Assembly: GCA_035933635.1 (NCBI GenBank)
Contig: DASYYY010000031.1
Coordinates: forward strand, 1 to 64,000
DNA length: 64,000 bases
Reading direction: 5' to 3'
Source: JAKIVR01 sp035933635
Lineage (GTDB): Archaea; Thermoplasmatota; Thermoplasmata; Lutacidiplasmatales; UBA184
The notes beneath the pieces are model-generated. The model was not told the origin of the DNA, made no database searches, and worked only from the letters and a program-made list of their open reading frames with translations. The translations under genes were made by a program, and so were the position numbers. Numbering within the stretch: the stretch's first letter is position 1; every line of letters starts with the position of its first letter. Below, piece after piece: positions 60,671 through 64,000 of the stretch.

Positions 60671-61834
60671 ATGAGGATCGCTCTCGTCGTCCTTCGGTAC
60701 GATGCGCCCGGCGGGGTGGAAACGACCGCTCGCCAGCTCGCGCACGGGTACCTTGCGCTCGGCCATGAGGTGGAGATCTTCGCGAGCGATCTGTACGACG
60801 AAGGGAGTTGGGATCGCCGGACGAACTTCGCCCCGACGTTCGAGGGTGCACCCGTCCACCGCTTCCCGGTCTATCGCCGGCTCCTGCCTCGCGTCACCTT
60901 CGTCACGATGCCGGGGCTCATGCGGGCGCTCGTCGAACGAGGTCCGGACGTGATCGAAGTGCACTCGCATCGCTACGGCCAGGTCCTGCAAGCCGCGGCG
61001 GTGAGCCTGGGGACCGGGATACCGGTGGTGGTCGGCACGCACTACCACCCCGCCGACGTGCGCGCGCCCTGGTACAAGCGGGGCATCCTGCGCGTGCAAG
61101 ATCATGCCTTCGGCATGACCGCCTACCGGGTCGCGCGGTTCCTGGTCGTCGAGACGCAGACCGAGGCCGACCAGCTCGCCGAGTTCTCCCCCCGGGAAAA
61201 GATCCGCGTCGTTCCGCCGGGCCTCGAACTCGACGAATGGTTCGCGGACGAACCGGAGGACCCGGCGAACCCGCTGTTTGCCGGCCTTCCGGACCAGTTC
61301 CTGCTCTACGCGGGCCGCATCGCCGAGAACAAGGGGATCGAGTTCCTCCTCGAGGCCTACGCGCGGCTCGACCCAGGTGATCGTCGCCCGATCGTCCTGA
61401 TGGGCAAGGACTGGGGGATGGGGCCCCAACTCCGGGCGCAGGCCGAGCGGCTTGGGATTGCGGACCGGCTCACCTGGCTCGGGCACGTCCCGAGCCGGGC
61501 GGACTACCGCGCCGTCTTCCGGCGGGCGAGCGCGCTGGTCCTGCCCAGCGAGTACGAGGCGTTCGGCTTCGTCCTGATGGAAGCCATGAGCGTGGGACTC
61601 CCCATCGTGGCGACGTCGGTCGGCGCGGTACCCGAAGTCCTCGAGCACGGGGGGATCGGGGAACTGATCTCCTTCGGCGATGTTCCGGCGCTGACCTCGG
61701 CGCTCCGCCGGCTAGTGCGGGAACCCGACCGATGGTCGGCGCGGATCGCGCGGGGTCGCGTGCGGGTGCGCGACTTCGCGGTCGAACGGATGGTCGAAGG
61801 ACACCTCGCGCTCTACCGCGAAGCGCTCGCGTGA
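60671..61834 (+). CDS. Glycosyltransferase family 4
   Basis: 387 residues from ATG 60671. GT-B signatures: VLRYDAPGGVETTARQLAHGY, VVGTHYHPADVRAPWYKRG, LLYAGRIAENKGIEFLLEAY, and E-x7-E in EYEAFGFVLMEAMSVGLPIVATSVGAVPEVLEHGG. Same subfamily style as the gene at 57043 (both keep an HxHP-like stretch, AHFHPIW versus THYHPAD). Likely adds another sugar of the same surface glycan. Confidence 0.92.
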   Translation: MRIALVVLRYDAPGGVETTARQLAHGYLALGHEVEIFASDLYDEGSWDRRTNFAPTFEGAPVHRFPVYRRLLPRVTFVTMPGLMRALVERGPDVIEVHSHRYGQVLQAAAVSLGTGIPVVVGTHYHPADVRAPWYKRGILRVQDHAFGMTAYRVARFLVVETQTEADQLAEFSPREKIRVVPPGLELDEWFADEPEDPANPLFAGLPDQFLLYAGRIAENKGIEFLLEAYARLDPGDRRPIVLMGKDWGMGPQLRAQAERLGIADRLTWLGHVPSRADYRAVFRRASALVLPSEYEAFGFVLMEAMSVGLPIVATSVGAVPEVLEHGGIGELISFGDVPALTSALRRLVREPDRWSARIARGRVRVRDFAVERMVEGHLALYREALA

Positions 61835-61956
61835 GCGCGCCGCATCTGTTCAAGCTCCAGCAGTTCGACCGCCATCTTTCGCAGCTCGGTCCGCTCCGGC
61901 TCCTGCTGGAAGGGGGCCGCGGCCCGGAGCAGGACCGAGTAGAGCCAGAGGATCAA
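61813..61956 (-). CDS. Possible 47-residue membrane-anchored small protein
   Basis: TTG start overlapping the aminotransferase stop (TTGA). Sequence starts ILWLYSVLLRAAAPF, a short hydrophobic helix, then an amphipathic helix with ERTELRKMAVELLELEQMRR. Translational coupling and a sensible helix pattern argue for a real gene; short length, TTG start and the 22-nt antisense overlap with the GT4 gene argue against. Function unknown. Confidence 0.35.
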   Translation of the reverse strand: MILWLYSVLLRAAAPFQQEPERTELRKMAVELLELEQMRRAHASASR

Positions 61957-63086
61957 CGGGCGCCGACCTCTTTCGCGTAGGCGCGGAGGATCCCCATCCC
62001 CCGCCGGAGCGCTCCCTGCGAGGCGGCGAAGGAGAGCCGCAGATGGCCCGCGCCGAGCGAGCCGAAGGCGTCGCCCGGGGTCGTAATCAGCCCGCGCTGG
62101 AGGAGGTCGCCGGCCACCTCGGAAGCGGTGGACTCCCAGTCGAACCGCGGAAACACGTAGAAGGCTCCCGACGGGGGTACGCAATGGATCCCGTCGATCC
62201 GGTTGAGCGCGTGGACGATGAGACGGCGTCGGGCCCGGAACTCGCCCATCATCCGAGCCGCGGCGTTCGGGGCCTCGTTCAGACCGGCCAGCACCGCGGC
62301 CTGGACCGGGGTCGACGGGCACGCCATCAGGTGGTAGTGGACCTTGTTGATGTCCGGCGTCAGCGAGCGCGGCGCCACCACGAAGCCCAGCCGCCAGCCG
62401 GTCATGGCGAAGGTCTTGCTGAACGAGTTCACGACGATGACGCGGTCGCTCCGTCCCCAGAACGAGGTGAACCGCCCCTCGTAGATCATCTCCTCGTAGA
62501 CCTCGTCGGAGATCACGTGGAGGTCGTGCGCCTCGGCGAACTCGAGCAGGTGCTCGACGGTGGACTTGGGGAACAGGCAGCCGGTCGGGTTCGACGGACT
62601 GTTGACGACGATCGCCCGGGTGCGCGGGGTGATGTGGGACTCCAACGCGTCGAGGTCGGGGACGTACCCCCGAGACTCGTCGAGGTCGTACGGAACGGGC
62701 GTTGCGCCGCACAACCGTGCGTGCGGAGCATACAGCACGAACCCCGGGTTCGGGACCAGGACCTCGTCGCCCTGCTCGTACAGCGTCAGCGCCACGGTCA
62801 TCAGGGCCTCGCTGCCGCCGGCCGTGATGATCACATTGTCCCGGCTCGTGTCCGGGTCGCGGTCGTGGTATCGCTCCGCGATCTTCTCCCGGAGCGACGG
62901 AAGGCCCGCCGACGGCCCGTAGTGGTTCTGCCCGTTCTGCACCGCGGCGCAGAGCGCCCGGACGACCTCGGGGGGCGGGTCGAAGTCCGGCTCGCCGAGC
63001 CCGAGGTTGATCGCATTGGGTGGGGCGGCCTCGAACATCTTCCGGATGCCCGAGATCTCGACCTGGCGGACCCGCTGGGCCACCAT
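61953..63086 (-). CDS. Aspartate aminotransferase family (class I/II, PLP)
   Basis: 377 residues. Fold type I: LGLGEPDFDPPPEVV, GGSEALMTVALTLYEQGDEVLVPNPGF, NSPSNPTGCLF, the Asp-x-x-Tyr pair in VISDEVYEEM, PLP lysine in NSFSKTFAMTGWRLGF, and the substrate Arg in LRLSFA. Broad-specificity aminotransferase probably making aspartate or aromatic amino acids. TGATAACC on the plus strand (63113-63120) is the likely promoter, centred about 30 bp upstream. Confidence 0.92.
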   Translation of the reverse strand: MVAQRVRQVEISGIRKMFEAAPPNAINLGLGEPDFDPPPEVVRALCAAVQNGQNHYGPSAGLPSLREKIAERYHDRDPDTSRDNVIITAGGSEALMTVALTLYEQGDEVLVPNPGFVLYAPHARLCGATPVPYDLDESRGYVPDLDALESHITPRTRAIVVNSPSNPTGCLFPKSTVEHLLEFAEAHDLHVISDEVYEEMIYEGRFTSFWGRSDRVIVVNSFSKTFAMTGWRLGFVVAPRSLTPDINKVHYHLMACPSTPVQAAVLAGLNEAPNAAARMMGEFRARRRLIVHALNRIDGIHCVPPSGAFYVFPRFDWESTASEVAGDLLQRGLITTPGDAFGSLGAGHLRLSFAASQGALRRGMGILRAYAKEVGAR

Positions 63087-63218
63087 GATTTCGCGTGAGA
63101 CCGGAAGAGGCGTGATAACCCTTTGTCTCCCGATTTGTCGACGAGAGCCGGCCTAGCAAGCCGACGCGCGTTGCGCAAGTTCTAAGGGTTCGCCCGGGTC
63201 CGGGCCCCCGGCGGGAGC

Positions 63219-64000
63219 ATGCCGGTCACCGTCGTGGTGGGAGCGCAGTTCGGCGACGAGGCCAAGGGCAAGATCACCGACTATCTTGCGGCGAACTACC
63301 GGTACGTCGTCCGCACCGGCGGCGGACCGAACGCCGGCCACTCCATCGAGCTGGCCGAGGGCCAGGTGGTGCTCCACCAACTCCCCTCCGGGATCCTCCG
63401 CTCGGGAGTGACGTGCATCGACGGACCGGGCATGGTCATCGATCCCTTCGGTCTGGAGACGGAGCTCCACGAGCTCGACGCCCGCGGCCTTCTGCGGGGG
63501 CGCCTGGTGATCAGCGATCGGGCGCACGTCATCCTGCCGATCCACCGCCTCGAGGACGCATGGGAAGAACGGATCCGTGCCGAACACAGCGGCGGGGCCC
63601 CGTTCGGGACCACGCTCAGGGGTATCGGACCCGCCTACGCCGATCGCGCGGGTCGGTTCGGGATCCGGTTCGCGGACCTGGTGCGCCCCTCCACTCTGCA
63701 GGAGAAGCTCGCGGTGCTCTACGCCTCGAAGGAACACCTGAAGGACCTCCCGCCCCGGGAGCAGTTGCAGGCCGAGCTCGCCGAGGTCGGAGCACGCCTC
63801 GGACCGCGCGTGGAACCCACGGAGCCCATCCTGTGGGAGGCGTTGCGCAAGGAGGAGCCGATCCTCCTCGAGGGCGCCCAGAGCGCGCTGCTCGACATCG
63901 ACTTCGGCACCTATCCGTACGTGACGAGCTCGCATCCGACCTCGGCGGGAGCGCTCGCGGGGAGCGGGATCCCTCCCCAGGAGGTCACCGAGGTCGTGGG
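63219..64000 (+). CDS. purA: Adenylosuccinate synthetase (3' end beyond window)
   Basis: At least 260 residues from ATG 63219; the stop is outside. Makes adenylosuccinate from IMP, aspartate and GTP. P-loop VVGAQFGDEAKGKITDYL (usual QWGDEGKGK, here QFGDEAKGK), catalytic His in NAGHSIEL, IDGPGMVIDPFGL, GTTLRGIGPAYADRAGRFGIR, and LLEGAQSALLDIDFGTYPYVTSSHPT. The G-to-A change inside the P-loop is seen in archaeal forms. Confidence 0.95.
   Translation, partial: MPVTVVVGAQFGDEAKGKITDYLAANYRYVVRTGGGPNAGHSIELAEGQVVLHQLPSGILRSGVTCIDGPGMVIDPFGLETELHELDARGLLRGRLVISDRAHVILPIHRLEDAWEERIRAEHSGGAPFGTTLRGIGPAYADRAGRFGIRFADLVRPSTLQEKLAVLYASKEHLKDLPPREQLQAELAEVGARLGPRVEPTEPILWEALRKEEPILLEGAQSALLDIDFGTYPYVTSSHPTSAGALAGSGIPPQEVTEVV

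Overview
The window is about 64 kb of very GC-rich DNA from an archaeon, most likely an uncultivated high-GC member of the Thermoplasmatota. Archaeal markers are an MCM helicase, the proteasome-activating nucleotidase PAN, archaeal AspRS, Nmd3, Nop5, L10e, archaeal NAC, Dph2, pantoate kinase, SepF and HMG-CoA reductase. Bacterial-type GyrB, ClpB and GrpE are also present, a mix known from Thermoplasmatota. Many genes appear to be leaderless: an AT-rich box (TTATA, TTAAG or ATATAT type) is centred about 25-29 bp before the start codon. That spacing was used to choose several starts. The lineage call is inference from gene content, since no rRNA is present.

Layout. 1-9.3 kb is a run of minus-strand genes read pyrG, aspS, mcm (with an intein in the Walker A loop), DUF424, nmd3, sepF, pepA (cut by the window edge). 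9.4-12 kb holds a zinc-ribbon membrane protein and pyrK-pyrD. Divergent from pyrD is clpB, followed by a degenerate EF-Tu-like protein; PAN and pantoate kinase then diverge from a shared promoter. 17.9-23.7 kb is housekeeping: L10e, UspA, ClC channel, hydrolase. 23.8 kb has an initiator tRNA-Met gene with a 28-nt intron in the D-arm. 24-35 kb is an accessory surface region: a membrane protein ending in a C2H2 finger, a tandem-HTH regulator preceded by a dyad, two large Kelch/PKD surface proteins and two paralogous secreted anchored proteins.

35.7-36.7 kb is a three-gene module (40-aa zinc ribbon, MntA, HepT) with its own palindrome-flanked promoter, next to tRNA-Thr(GGT). 36.8-43.2 kb holds a crotonase, SDR-Nop5, a thioredoxin-like protein, a lipoate-ligase-like protein, an SAH/MTA-type deaminase and a tandem pair of SRPBCC proteins. 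43.2-48 kb has gyrB divergent from grpE, HMG-CoA reductase and pdxT, with a 22-bp direct repeat in the divergent promoter region. 47.9-52.9 kb is a minus-strand translation and proteostasis block: PAC2, GNAT, CBS-HPF fusion, NAC, Nudix, Dph2, DUF131.

53-61.8 kb looks like a surface-glycan locus: UDP-sulfoquinovose synthase, sugar nucleotidyltransferase, M20 peptidase, a GT4 glycosyltransferase, a beta-propeller surface protein and a second GT4. The window ends with an aspartate aminotransferase-family gene and the 5' part of purA. No CRISPR array, insertion sequence, rRNA or replication origin was recognised.
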